DNA of 26,440 bases from Bacillota bacterium (GTDB lineage Bacteria; Bacillota_C; Negativicutes; JAEYSJ01). The notes below the pieces were generated by a model. That model saw only the letters and a list, made by a program, of their open reading frames with translations, did no database searches and was not told the origin of the DNA. Position numbers and translations under genes: made by a program. Numbering within the stretch: the first letter of the stretch is position 1; each line of letters begins with the position of its first letter. Shown here one piece after another: positions 6,486-15,309 of this stretch. The stretch spans positions 1 through 26,440 of the forward strand of contig JAEYSJ010000037.1 in assembly GCA_023434855.1 (NCBI GenBank), written 5' to 3'.

Positions 6486-9400
6486 ATGAATAAGTTGTTT
6501 GAAGCCATGCGGGTCGACCAGGGCGTGGCACGGGCGTTGGATAGCTTTCAGGCTACCGGTAAACAAAGCTTGGTGTACGGATTGACAGGCACACAAAAAA
6601 GTGTTTTTTTGGCAGCGGCCTATCAGTTAACCCCAATGACAACGGTAATTATAACCAGTTCTCAGGAGGGTCTTGATTCGTTGCGGGCCGACCTGGCTAC
6701 TTTGCTGCCGGAAGCAGAAATACTGGAATTGCCGGCGCTGGATATTGTTACTTTTACAGCAGCTGCCAAAAGTGTAGAGTTAGCAGCCCGACGTATGGAT
6801 GTCCTGGGGCGGATGGTCCGGGGTGAAGATGTAATTATCCTGGCAACTGCCGAGGCAGCGATGCAAAAGGTATTGTCCAAAGAGGAGTTTGAGAATAGCC
6901 GTATGGCACTGGCGGCAGGCAGTATATTGGCCAGAGAGGAATTATTGTCCACACTGGTCAAGTTTGGTTATGAACGGGTTGACCAGGTGGACAGCAAAGG
7001 TCAGTTTAGCGCCCGTGGCGGTATTGCGGACGTTTTTGCAGTTAATTTGACATTCCCGGTGCGATTGGAGTATTTTGGGGATGAAATTGATTCTTTACGG
7101 GAGTTTGATATTGTCAGCCAGCGTTCCCAGCGTAATGTTGAGCAAGTGGATGTATTGCCGCTTACTGAACCTGAGCATACAGGAAAGCAGGCGGTATTTC
7201 TATCCTATCTTGCCGAACGTGCTGCAGTTATTTTTGACGAACCTGCCCGTATCAGGGATAATATGGGGAAACTCATTAAAGAGAACCCTGAATTGAAAAG
7301 GCGGACATTTACCTGGGCGGACATTGCTGCGGTGGCCCAGCACCATAATGTGATGTATTTGTCGTTGATGCTGCAAAAAACTCCCTATACTGAACCTGAC
7401 AACATTATCAGTATTACTGCCAAGGGGATTGCGCCTTTTCACCGTCAGATGGAAATGTTGATAAGTGAGCTGAAAAGTTGGCAGGAAAGAAAATTCCAAA
7501 TAGTACTTCTTATGTCCAACCTGGAAAAAGCGGGCGCTATGCGGAATAACCTGTCAGGAGAAGGCATCAAGGCTGTGTTTTCTGAGAAAATGGATGCGCC
7601 GGTGCCGGGGAGCGTACTTGTTACTATTGGCAAGCTGGCGTCCGGTTTTGAATTGCCGCATGCCCGCCTGGTAGTCATCACTGAAATGGACATTATGGGC
7701 CGGCAGAGGAAAAAACCACGTCCCAGGGTGGCTAAAAACCAGCAGATTACATATTTTCGGGATATTAATGTCGGCGATTATGTAGTACATGTCAATCATG
7801 GTATCGGTAAATATGTAGGGGTAGAGACCCTTAACGTTGGTGGAGTGCATAAGGACTATCTGCACATTCGCTATGCCGGTGATGATAAACTGTATGTCCC
7901 TACCGATCAGGTTAATTTGCTGCAAAAATATATTGGTGCGGAAGGTGAAGTACCACGGCTCAATAAAATGGGCGGTGCCGAATGGTTAAAGGCTAAGGCT
8001 AAAGCTAAGGCAGCAGTGGCGGATATGGCCCGTGAATTGGTTACGCTTTATGCTGAACGTCAGGTTGCGCAAGGTTATGCTTTTGAGCCTGATACACCAT
8101 GGCAGAATGAATTTGAAGATGCTTTTCCTTTTGAAGAAACTCCTGATCAATTGTCTGCCGTAGAAGAAATAAAGGCCGATATGGAAAAAGTGCGTCCCAT
8201 GGACAGGTTGTTGTGTGGCGATGTGGGATTTGGCAAAACAGAGGTTGCTATTCGCGCGGCTTTTAAGGCAGTGATGAGCAGTAAACAAGTTGCCGTACTG
8301 GTACCTACCACAGTATTGGCGCAGCAACATTATCAGACCTTCAGCTCCCGCTTTGCCGGCTTTGGGCCGGTGGTAGATGTGGTAAGCCGTTTTAGAAGCG
8401 CCAAAGAACAACGGGCTACACTGGCTAAAGTAGTTGCCGGGCAAGTGGATGTACTGATAGGTACTCATCGTATTTTGCAATCAGATATAATATTCAAAGA
8501 TTTAGGGTTGTTAATTGTTGATGAGGAACAACGATTTGGGGTGGCGCAAAAGGAAAAAATAAAAAAGTGGCGCACTAATATTGATGTACTGACCTTAAGT
8601 GCTACGCCTATCCCTCGTACATTGCACATGTCGCTGGTTGGCGCGAGGGATATGAGTATTATTGAAACGGCGCCTGAAAACAGGTTTCCGGTGCAGACAT
8701 ATGTGGTTGAGTATCAGGATGAAATTATTCGTGACGCCATTAAGCGGGAAATGAAACGGGGCGGTCAGGTATATTTTGTTTATAACCGGGTAGAGACAAT
8801 TGATAAAATACGCAATCATCTAAGTGATATGCTGCCTGATGCCAAGATCCAAACTGCACATGGACAGATGGCTGAAGAGTTACTGGAACAAATTATGCTG
8901 GACTTTTATGAAGGCCATGATGATGTGCTTGTTTGTACCAGCATTATTGAAAATGGGCTGGACGTACCCAATGCCAATACTATTATTATTTATGACGCCG
9001 ACCATTTTGGCTTGTCTCAGCTATATCAAATGCGCGGAAGAGTGGGACGGTCCCATCATCTTGCCTTTGCCTACTTTACTTACCGACGGGACAAAGTACT
9101 GACGGAAGTGGCGGAAAAACGTTTACAAGCCATTAAAGAGTTTACCGAATTGGGAGCCGGTTTTAAAATTGCCATGCGAGATCTGGAAATACGTGGCGCC
9201 GGCAATTTGCTTGGGGCTCAGCAGCATGGCCACATTGTCAGCGTCGGGTTTGAAATGTACTGCCGCTTGCTTGATGAGGCAGTGCAAGAACTTAAAACCG
9301 GCAAGGTGGTTGAGGCGCCGCCTGAACCGGTGTTGGAATTTAATTTGGAGGCATATATTAGCGGGGATTACATTAATGATGCCATGCATAAAATAGAGAT

Positions 9401-9779
9401 ATACCAACGAATTGCGACAATCAGGCGGGAGGAGCATATCAGTGAATTGCTGGACGAATTGGTTGACAGGTTTGGCGAGCCGCCGGAATGCGTGATGAAC
9501 TTGCTAATGGTTGCCCGAATTAAAAACCTGGCCCGCCAGTTGGGTATTCGTTCTATTGTCCAGCGACAACAGCGGATAGAGGTATCATTTAGCGATATGC
9601 CGAATGTTGACGCTGAACAAATTATTATTCTTAAAGATAAATTTCCGGCAAGAGTGACTATATTGCCCGGGCCTCCTGGCAGCATTCATCTAAAGACTGC
9701 AAAATTAGCAGAGAAATCTTTATTTGATTGGCTGCTTAAAATGCTGAAAAATCTGGTAAAAGAAGAGCTGGACGCTTGA
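6486..9779 (+). CDS. mfd: Transcription-repair coupling factor Mfd
   Basis: DNA translocase of about 1097 residues. It displaces RNA polymerase stalled at lesions and recruits UvrA. The N-terminal third is the degenerate UvrB-like module. The RNA polymerase interaction (CarD-like) domain starts near residue 425 (VGDYVVHVNHGIGKYVG). The helicase core has Walker A GDVGFGKT (about 577), DEEQ (about 677), SATPIPRT, the TRG motif region RGAGNLLGAQQHG (about 903), and a C-terminal regulatory domain follows. Length is slightly below the usual 1150 or so. A GTG at 6480 is in frame, but the AGAGAGG site overlaps it and lies 5 bp before the ATG at 6486, so the ATG is preferred. Gene order fin-mfd-spoVT matches Bacillus. 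Confidence 0.97.
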   Translation: MNKLFEAMRVDQGVARALDSFQATGKQSLVYGLTGTQKSVFLAAAYQLTPMTTVIITSSQEGLDSLRADLATLLPEAEILELPALDIVTFTAAAKSVELAARRMDVLGRMVRGEDVIILATAEAAMQKVLSKEEFENSRMALAAGSILAREELLSTLVKFGYERVDQVDSKGQFSARGGIADVFAVNLTFPVRLEYFGDEIDSLREFDIVSQRSQRNVEQVDVLPLTEPEHTGKQAVFLSYLAERAAVIFDEPARIRDNMGKLIKENPELKRRTFTWADIAAVAQHHNVMYLSLMLQKTPYTEPDNIISITAKGIAPFHRQMEMLISELKSWQERKFQIVLLMSNLEKAGAMRNNLSGEGIKAVFSEKMDAPVPGSVLVTIGKLASGFELPHARLVVITEMDIMGRQRKKPRPRVAKNQQITYFRDINVGDYVVHVNHGIGKYVGVETLNVGGVHKDYLHIRYAGDDKLYVPTDQVNLLQKYIGAEGEVPRLNKMGGAEWLKAKAKAKAAVADMARELVTLYAERQVAQGYAFEPDTPWQNEFEDAFPFEETPDQLSAVEEIKADMEKVRPMDRLLCGDVGFGKTEVAIRAAFKAVMSSKQVAVLVPTTVLAQQHYQTFSSRFAGFGPVVDVVSRFRSAKEQRATLAKVVAGQVDVLIGTHRILQSDIIFKDLGLLIVDEEQRFGVAQKEKIKKWRTNIDVLTLSATPIPRTLHMSLVGARDMSIIETAPENRFPVQTYVVEYQDEIIRDAIKREMKRGGQVYFVYNRVETIDKIRNHLSDMLPDAKIQTAHGQMAEELLEQIMLDFYEGHDDVLVCTSIIENGLDVPNANTIIIYDADHFGLSQLYQMRGRVGRSHHLAFAYFTYRRDKVLTEVAEKRLQAIKEFTELGAGFKIAMRDLEIRGAGNLLGAQQHGHIVSVGFEMYCRLLDEAVQELKTGKVVEAPPEPVLEFNLEAYISGDYINDAMHKIEIYQRIATIRREEHISELLDELVDRFGEPPECVMNLLMVARIKNLARQLGIRSIVQRQQRIEVSFSDMPNVDAEQIIILKDKFPARVTILPGPPGSIHLKTAKLAEKSLFDWLLKMLKNLVKEELDA

Positions 9780-9808
9780 TACCAGCTTTTTCTCTAGGTG
9801 GGAATGAT

Positions 9809-9838
9809 GAATAAAAACGGCATTTTGGATATATACTA
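9809..9838 (+). promoter_or_regulatory. Sigma-G-like promoter of spoVT
   Basis: GAATA (9809-9813) fits the forespore -35 GNATR. TATACTA (9832-9838) fits the -10 CATNNTA except the first base. The gap is 18 bp, the spacing expected for this class, counted as 15 bp plus the three leading bases of the 10-mer. The GG required by sigma-F is absent, favouring sigma-G. Bacillus spoVT is a sigma-G gene. Confidence 0.5.
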
Positions 9839-9882
9839 TCACTGAAATCAATGTCAAATACTGTTGAAAAGGGGGGATACTG

Positions 9883-10452
9883 GTGAAAGCGACTGGCATA
9901 GTAAGAAGAATTGATGATTTAGGCAGAGTAGTTATTCCGAAAGAAATCAGAAGAACATTAAGGATTCGCGAAGGTGATCCGTTAGAGATATACGTTGACC
10001 GTGAAGGCGAAGTGATTCTTAAAAAATATTCTCCCGTGGGCGAGTTGGGAGATTTTGCAAAAGAATATGCCGACTCGTTATACGAGGCAATTGGCCAAAT
10101 TATTCTGATTGCGGATAGAGACAATATCGTTGCTGTCGCGGGCGCATCGAAAAAGGAATTTTTAAACAAGACATTAGGACCAGCCGTGGAAAAGGTGATG
10201 GAAGAGCGTAAGGCTGTCATCATTAATAATCCAGGCGAAGCTAAACAATGTAAGGGTTGTGCTACCGACTGCGAGGATGAGGAAGACACCTGTAAATTTA
10301 CGGCTGAGGTTATAGCACCTATCATCGTTGAGGGTGATGCGATTGGGGCGGTAATTATCTGTTCCAAACAGCCAGGTGCGCAAATGGGTGATATTGAACT
10401 CAAACTGGCTGAGACTGCTGCAGGATTCCTTGCTAAACAAATGTCCACATAA
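9883..10452 (+). CDS. spoVT: SpoVT, AbrB-type late forespore regulator
   Basis: A 189-residue regulator that modulates sigma-G genes in the forespore. Residues 1-50 are the AbrB swapped-hairpin DNA-binding domain (MKATGIVRRIDDLGRVVIPK). About 55-189 is the GAF-like domain. The start is GTG, preceded by GGGGGG at suitable spacing. It is about ten residues longer than the Bacillus protein. The GAF part carries a cysteine cluster, C123, C126, C130 and C137 (CxxCx3Cx6C), in an acidic loop before AEVIAPIIVEGDAIG, which I do not recall from the Bacillus protein and which could bind metal. The gene lies between mfd and a flippase as in Bacillus, with its own promoter and a following hairpin. Confidence 0.93.
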   Translation: MKATGIVRRIDDLGRVVIPKEIRRTLRIREGDPLEIYVDREGEVILKKYSPVGELGDFAKEYADSLYEAIGQIILIADRDNIVAVAGASKKEFLNKTLGPAVEKVMEERKAVIINNPGEAKQCKGCATDCEDEEDTCKFTAEVIAPIIVEGDAIGAVIICSKQPGAQMGDIELKLAETAAGFLAKQMST

Positions 10453-10473
10453 TTCTGTCTTTCGCGATATTTT

Positions 10474-10503
10474 AAGTAGCGAACGCTGTTCGCTACTTTT
10501 CTA
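10474..10503 (+). terminator. Hairpin terminator after spoVT
   Basis: Perfect 11-bp stem AAGTAGCGAAC / GTTCGCTACTT with a 3-base loop, followed by a short T run (TTCT). The tail is weaker than in the other terminators of this window. Confidence 0.75.
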
Positions 10504-10611
10504 TTGGAGTGAGCAATAAATAAATCTCTCTTTGTCCTTTGAAATGACGAGGGCAGTTTTGTTTGTGACAGCAGGTTTTTTAGCAAAAATACGGTTATAA
10601 AAGTATAATAG

Positions 10612-10724
10612 AGACTGTTACAAAATACCCTTCTTTGTCATTGAGGCTTTCAGCGCAGAAACCGGGTATGCCCTTGATGTGCGGCTTCCCGGGCGTTTTA
10701 CATCAGGGTATTTTGCAACAGTTT
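10612..10724. repeat. MITE-like element with IS-like 20-bp inverted ends
   Basis: Lies in the 445-bp gap between spoVT and the flippase gene. AGACTGTTACAAAATACCCT (10612-10631) matches the reverse complement of 10705-10724 at 18 of 20 positions. A nested imperfect inverted repeat (CCCTTGATGT and ACATCAGGG) lies in the right half. Ends of the type CTGTTGCAAAATA are common on clostridial insertion sequences. The 113-bp unit carries no reading frame, so a non-autonomous derivative is likely. No clear target-site duplication is visible. The rest of the gap holds the spoVT terminator and the promoter at 10810-10818. Confidence 0.6.
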
Positions 10725-10809
10725 AAAGGGATATTAAGGAAAGTGTGCTTTTGGAAACACACTCTATTAATAATTTTTTAGGAAAAATATTCTATGATAG
10801 GACATATTT

Positions 10810-10818
10810 TGTTATAAT
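10810..10818 (+). promoter_or_regulatory. Extended -10 promoter of the flippase gene
   Basis: TGTTATAAT is a perfect extended -10 (TGnTATAAT) about 80 bp upstream of the start. The -35 (TTCTAT at 17 bp) is poor, which extended -10 promoters tolerate. Confidence 0.5.
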
Positions 10819-10897
10819 AAAGGTTGCACTCTAAACGGATATATTTTTGCATATATATGTGGTACTATTGGGTAATGTTTGGGAGAGGATGAAGTGG

Positions 10898-12502
10898 GTG
10901 AGTAAAGATACTTTTTTAAAAGGTGCGCTGATTCTAACAGCGGCCGGCATTCTGGTGAAAATAATTGGTTCAGTTAACCGTATCCTTTTATCCCGCCTAT
11001 TAGGGGGGGAAGGAATAGGGTTATACCAAATGGCCTATCCTATATATTTGCTGGCTTTGAGTATATCTTCTGCCGGCATTCCTGTCGCAATTTCGATTAT
11101 TGTGGCAGAAAAAATTGCACTTAATGACTTTCGTGGCGCTAATAGGGTTTTTCGCATTTCACTCGGGGTGCTGGCTGTAACGGGTGTTTTGTTTACCTTT
11201 TTACTGTTTTTTGGTGCCGGCTGGCTGACTGAAAATCATTTTATAAGGGATGCACGGGCTTACTATGCAATAGCAGCGTTAGCACCGGCGATCTTCTTTG
11301 TTACTATCTTGTCAAGCTACCGGGGTTATTTCCAGGGTCTGCAGATGATGACTCCTACGGCTATATCCCAGATCTTTGAGCAGCTTATCAGAGTGGTAAC
11401 CATGATCTTGCTGGCATATATGTTATTACCTAAGGGGCTGGAATATGCCGCCGCTGGCGCTAGTTTCGGCGCCGGGCCGGGAGCAGCGGCCGGACTTATG
11501 GTGCTAATTTATTTTTATTGGCGTCAACGCCGGGAATTTAAACGCCAGATGGCTGAACAGCCTGATATTAAGCAGGAATCAAGTGTTAGCATCGTAAACC
11601 GAATGGTGCGCCTCGCTCTGCCGGTATCGTTGGCAAACATTATGCTTCCCGTGGTGTCAAACATTGATCTTTTAATTGTGCCTGCCCGTCTTGAAGCAGC
11701 AGGTTTCACAGTGGAGCAGGCTACCGAATTATTTGGTTATTTAACAGGTATGGCGGTGGCGCTGATTAATTTGCCGACAATTTTAACGGCTTCATTGGCC
11801 GCCAGTCTTGTGCCTGCCGTATCTGAGGCATTTACTTTAAAAAATCATCAGCGTATTTATCAGCGGACTGCTACAGCGATGCGCATCGCCAACTTGATAA
11901 CCATTCCAAGTTTTGCCGGCATGTGCCTGCTGGCCACACCCATTTCCCAGATGCTGTATGGTACTCCCAATGCAGGGGTTAGTATAGCAATTCTGTCTAC
12001 CGGCATTGTTCTTCTCGGGGTTCACCAGGTGACTACAGGAGTGCTGCAGGGGCTGGGACATACCACTATTCCACTGGTAAACATGGTGGTATCGGCAGTG
12101 GTTAAAGTGGTTATGAGTTGGACGTTAACGGCTGTACCGTCATTGGGTATTAAGGGTGCAGCATGGGCTACTAATGCCGACTTTGGCGTGGCAGCGCTGC
12201 TCAATGTATATTTTGTATACCGGTATGTAGGCTTTAGTATTGATATAAAAGATACAGTAAAAACCGTTGCCGCAACCCTTGTGATGAGTGGGGTGGTGCT
12301 GTTAACATATGACGCAATAATGACTAGAACTTTCCACAATACCATAGCCACCCTTGGGGCAATTTGCATTGGCGGTGGGGTATATGTGCTTGTGCTGCTG
12401 CTGTTAGGTGGTGTCCAGGAAAAAGACGTGGAACGGGTGCCTAGAATTGGTAGCAGACTTGTTAATCTACTAAAGTCGGTTGGAGTGTTTAAGAAACATT
12501 AA
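10898..12502 (+). CDS. SpoVB/YabM-like polysaccharide flippase (MOP superfamily)
   Basis: Polytopic membrane protein of about 534 residues with some 14 hydrophobic segments, of the oligosaccharidyl-lipid exporter group (MurJ, SpoVB, Wzx relatives). The N-terminal block FLKGALILTAAGILVKIIGSVNRILLSRLLG... with GEGIGLYQMAYPIY is typical of SpoVB/YabM. These proteins move lipid-linked sugars across the membrane, in sporulation for cortex or wall precursors. The frame is open from 10847 with an ATG at 10889, but GGGAGAGG (10881-10888) touches that ATG and lies 9 bp before the GTG at 10898, which also gives the family-like N-terminus MSKDTFLKG. Its place after spoVT and before mazG equals yabM in Bacillus. 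The exact substrate is not deducible. Confidence 0.88.
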   Translation: MSKDTFLKGALILTAAGILVKIIGSVNRILLSRLLGGEGIGLYQMAYPIYLLALSISSAGIPVAISIIVAEKIALNDFRGANRVFRISLGVLAVTGVLFTFLLFFGAGWLTENHFIRDARAYYAIAALAPAIFFVTILSSYRGYFQGLQMMTPTAISQIFEQLIRVVTMILLAYMLLPKGLEYAAAGASFGAGPGAAAGLMVLIYFYWRQRREFKRQMAEQPDIKQESSVSIVNRMVRLALPVSLANIMLPVVSNIDLLIVPARLEAAGFTVEQATELFGYLTGMAVALINLPTILTASLAASLVPAVSEAFTLKNHQRIYQRTATAMRIANLITIPSFAGMCLLATPISQMLYGTPNAGVSIAILSTGIVLLGVHQVTTGVLQGLGHTTIPLVNMVVSAVVKVVMSWTLTAVPSLGIKGAAWATNADFGVAALLNVYFVYRYVGFSIDIKDTVKTVAATLVMSGVVLLTYDAIMTRTFHNTIATLGAICIGGGVYVLVLLLLGGVQEKDVERVPRIGSRLVNLLKSVGVFKKH

Positions 12503-12563
12503 CAGAGACTTTTAAGAATGGTGTAATGAGCCTTTAAATAACAGACTTTTAGAGGGAGAGCAT

Positions 12564-14030
12564 ATGGGGGAGATTACTATTGTCGGCCTGGGGCCGGGCG
12601 CATTTGGACATATTACGGTAGAAACATTGGACGTGCTTAAATCGGCAGAGACTCTTCTGTTAAGAACAGCCAAACATCCCACCGTACCGGAACTTGCCGC
12701 ACGGGGAATTGAGTTTCAAAGTTATGATTATGTATATGAAGAAAGAGCAAATTTTGCTGAAGTATATAACACCATCGCAAATGATTGCCTGGATAGGGCG
12801 GCAAAAGGAGAAAAAGTGGTATATGCCGTTCCTGGCAGTCCGCTGGTGGCGGAACAGACAGTGGCTATTATCCGTGAGCTGGCTGAGGAACGTCACATAA
12901 AAGTAAATATTGTGCCAGGGATGAGCTTTCTGGAAGTTTTATATGCCCGTATGGTGGTAGATCCGGTAAATGGGATTGCGGTGTTTGACGCTGCTGATTT
13001 GGATAAGCTGCCGCCTGATCTACTTACCGCACTGGTAGTAACCCAGGTTTATAACCGGCAAATGGCCTCTGAAGCCAAGCTGGCATTGATGGAAAATTAC
13101 CCTGACGACTATGAAATATATCTGGTGCGCAATTTAGGGATGGATAATGAAGAAATCAAGGGGATCCCTTTGTTTGAATTAGACCGTATGCCTACTATTG
13201 ATCATCTTACCAGTGTATATGTACCGCCGCGCAAATCCCCCGATAAACGATTTGATCTGGATCCGCTAGTGGGCATTATGGCTCGTCTGCGTTCACCGGG
13301 TGGTTGTATTTGGGATATTGAACAGACTCACAGTAGTCTTAGACGATATATTGTGGAAGAAGTTTATGAAGTATTGGAAGCTATTGAGTTGGCGGAAGGT
13401 AATAAGTTGTGTGAGGAATTGGGTGACCTGCTGCTGCAGATTGTTTTTCATGCCCGGGTGGCAGAAGAATGCGGCGAGTTTACCATGCAGGATGTGATAA
13501 ACACAGTTACCGAGAAAATGGTACGCCGTCATCCTCATGTATTTGGCGATATATCAGTACGTGATGCCGCTGAGGTAGTGGTAAACTGGGAAAATATTAA
13601 AAAGCAGGAAAAAGGCAATGAAAAACAATCTCTGCTTGACGGTATACCTAAAGGCTTACCCAGTTTAATGCAGGCTTACAAACTTCAGGCTAAGGCAGCC
13701 AAAGTAGGCTTTGACTGGGATACAATCACTCCTGTCTGGGGAAAAATAGAGGAAGAGCTGCAAGAGCTTAAGATGGCTGTTCAAGGGGGTCATGCTGCCG
13801 ATATTGAGGGGGAACTGGGTGATGTACTGTTTGCTGTGGTAAATCTGGCGCGATTTTTAGATCTCGAGCCTGAAACATCATTAAATGTTACCAACAATAA
13901 ATTTTACAGACGATTTTCTTTTATTGAAAATCAGGTCGTAGCTCGGGGACTCGAATGGGAAAATCTTACATTAAATGAGCTAAATAATCTCTGGAATGAG
14001 GCAAAAATTCAAGAACATGCAAAAATTTGA
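12564..14030 (+). CDS. mazG: MazG nucleoside triphosphate pyrophosphohydrolase with N-terminal tetrapyrrole-methylase domain (YabN type)
   Basis: A 488-residue two-part protein as in Bacillus YabN. Residues 1-225 form a tetrapyrrole/SAM-methylase fold (VGLGPGAFGHIT, YAVPGSPLVAEQTV). About 245-480 holds two MazG repeats. The first has EEVYEVLEAIE and EELGDLLLQIVFHA with the metal-binding ExxE and ExxD acids intact; the second has EEELQELK and EGELGDVLFAV. MazG hydrolyses NTPs to NMP and pyrophosphate and is a house-cleaning or alarmone-affecting enzyme. The usual GCPWD before the first repeat reads GCIWD here, a small deviation. The ATG follows AGGGAGA. It is probably co-transcribed with the flippase gene 61 bp upstream, as no terminator intervenes. 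Confidence 0.95.
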   Translation: MGEITIVGLGPGAFGHITVETLDVLKSAETLLLRTAKHPTVPELAARGIEFQSYDYVYEERANFAEVYNTIANDCLDRAAKGEKVVYAVPGSPLVAEQTVAIIRELAEERHIKVNIVPGMSFLEVLYARMVVDPVNGIAVFDAADLDKLPPDLLTALVVTQVYNRQMASEAKLALMENYPDDYEIYLVRNLGMDNEEIKGIPLFELDRMPTIDHLTSVYVPPRKSPDKRFDLDPLVGIMARLRSPGGCIWDIEQTHSSLRRYIVEEVYEVLEAIELAEGNKLCEELGDLLLQIVFHARVAEECGEFTMQDVINTVTEKMVRRHPHVFGDISVRDAAEVVVNWENIKKQEKGNEKQSLLDGIPKGLPSLMQAYKLQAKAAKVGFDWDTITPVWGKIEEELQELKMAVQGGHAADIEGELGDVLFAVVNLARFLDLEPETSLNVTNNKFYRRFSFIENQVVARGLEWENLTLNELNNLWNEAKIQEHAKI

Positions 14031-14083
14031 TAAAAAAGAGCAAAATTTTTGGTAATTTTTTTAAAGGTAGAAGGAATAAAAAC

Positions 14084-14108
14084 ATGAATAGCGAATAATG
14101 CTATTCAT
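14084..14108. promoter_or_regulatory. Inverted repeat in the HU leader
   Basis: Perfect 9-bp arms ATGAATAGC / GCTATTCAT with a 7-base loop, ending 30 bp before the HU start codon. There is no T tract, so it is not an ordinary terminator. It could be an operator or an mRNA 5' stem. The left arm also starts a 4-codon frame (ATG...TAA). Confidence 0.35.
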
Positions 14109-14138
14109 AAAGGATTTCGAATTGAGGAGGATGAATCT

Positions 14139-14414
14139 GTGAATAAAACTGAACTCGTGGCTAGTGTTGCTGAAAAGGCAGATATGACTAAAAAAGACGC
14201 CGAAAAGGCTATAAATGCATTGTTTGCCAGCATTGAGGAAGCTTTAGCCAAAGATGACAAAGTACAAATTATTGGCTTTGGCACTTTTGAAGTAAAATCC
14301 CGCGAAGAAAGAAAAGGCCGCAACCCGCAGACAGGTAAAGAAATTACTATACCGGCTTCCAAGAATCCTGTGTTTAAAGCAGGAAAAGGATTAAAGGATG
14401 CCGTAAATAAATAA
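14139..14414 (+). CDS. hup: Histone-like DNA-binding protein HU
   Basis: A 91-residue nucleoid protein of normal family length. It has the HU signature region [18 protein letters not shown], the DNA-intercalating arm with [13 protein letters not shown], and the C-terminal [13 protein letters not shown]. It bends and compacts DNA as a dimer. The start is GTG with a near-ideal GAGGAGG 8 bp upstream, consistent with high expression. A perfect terminator follows at once, so it is a short transcript. It follows mazG, as is common in Firmicutes. Confidence 0.97.
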   Translation: MNKTELVASVAEKADMTKKDAEKAINALFASIEEALAKDDKVQIIGFGTFEVKSREERKGRNPQTGKEITIPASKNPVFKAGKGLKDAVNK

Positions 14415-14420
14415 CTGAGA

Positions 14421-14457
14421 AAAAAGCCAGGTTATCTCTAACCTGGCTTTTATTTTA
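14421..14457 (+). terminator. Strong Rho-independent terminator after HU
   Basis: Perfect 13-bp stem AAAAGCCAGGTTA / TAACCTGGCTTTT with a 4-base loop, followed by ATTTT. It begins 7 bp after the stop. Confidence 0.95.
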
Positions 14458-14616
14458 ATAATCATGAATTAAGGTTTGCAGTAATAAATTATTTCAGTAG
14501 TGTTAATATCTGTTAAACTGCATTGGTTTCTTAATTACCGTATTGGTATTTATATATAAATTCTTCACAGTTGGAATGAATTGTCTTTTTACAAGGAGCA
14601 GGAGGGAGTAAAGGCG

Positions 14617-15309
14617 ATGAACGGTAATATACTTATTGTTGACGATGAAATGCCTATTCGGGAACTGATAAAGTTTAATCTGCAAAAAGATGGATATACC
14701 GTTATTGAAGCTGATAATGGTCTCAGTGCCTTGAATCTGACCAGAAATGACAGACCGGATTTATTGATTTTGGATTTAATGCTTCCTGGGCTGGATGGCC
14801 TGGAAGTATGCCGTACGTTGAAGGCCCAGTCTGATACGTCAGGTATTCCTATCATAATGCTCACAGCAAAGGATGAAGAAATTGATAAAATAATCGGTCT
14901 GGAATTAGGTGCGGATGATTATTTGACGAAGCCGTTTAGTCCACGGGAATTGGTAGCCAGAGTAAAGGCCGTGCTGAGGCGTACACATAAGGAAACCGCA
15001 TCTGCAGGTGAATTAATGGTGAGCCGGCTTAAAATGAATTTTAGCCGCTATGAGGCATATCTCGGTAAGGAAAAGCTGGAGCTTACTCCCAAAGAATTTG
15101 AGCTTTTAAAGTTATTTGTTACTAATATGGGGAAAGCGTTTACCCGTGAACAACTGCTGGAAAAAGTCTGGGGTTATGAATATTTTGGAGATACCCGTAC
15201 AGTTGATGTTCATGTGCGCCATTTGCGCGCTAAGCTGGCAACTGACAGCGAAATTGCCGATGCTATTGAAACCGTGCGAGGTATAGGATATCGCTTTCGA
15301 GATATTTAA
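14617..15309 (+). CDS. phoB: PhoB/PhoP-type phosphate response regulator
   Basis: An OmpR-family regulator of 230 residues. The receiver has D9, D10, phosphoacceptor D53 (LILDLMLPG), LTAKD and TKPFSPREL. A winged helix of the PhoB kind follows (LTPKEFELLKLF, FTREQLLEKVWGYEY, RTVDVHVRHLRAKL, ETVRGIGYRF). The frame extends upstream to a TTG at 14581, but the ATG at 14617 lies 10 bp after AGGAGGG and just before the receiver, so it is preferred. The assignment to phosphate control comes from context: pstB and phoU follow on the same strand and a phoR-like kinase gene is 7 kb away. The first hexamer of the Pho box for pstB overlaps its stop codon. Its own promoter region (14458-14616) is AT-rich without a convincing Pho box. 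Confidence 0.9.
   Translation: MNGNILIVDDEMPIRELIKFNLQKDGYTVIEADNGLSALNLTRNDRPDLLILDLMLPGLDGLEVCRTLKAQSDTSGIPIIMLTAKDEEIDKIIGLELGADDYLTKPFSPRELVARVKAVLRRTHKETASAGELMVSRLKMNFSRYEAYLGKEKLELTPKEFELLKLFVTNMGKAFTREQLLEKVWGYEYFGDTRTVDVHVRHLRAKLATDSEIADAIETVRGIGYRFRDI

Noticed and set aside
9720..10586. A 288-codon open frame on the minus strand opposite spoVT.
   Set aside because: It lies antisense to the unmistakable spoVT gene and its upstream region, has no recognisable domain and no ribosome binding site context; it is a shadow frame.
12488..12510. TTAACA and TTTTAA before mazG as a Pho box.
   Set aside because: Only one good hexamer, no -10 at the spacing found at the other sites, and no phosphate-related gene follows.
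14502..14530. TTAATA and TTAAAC upstream of phoB as an autoregulatory Pho box.
   Set aside because: The two hexamers are 10 bp apart rather than 11, and no third repeat follows in phase.
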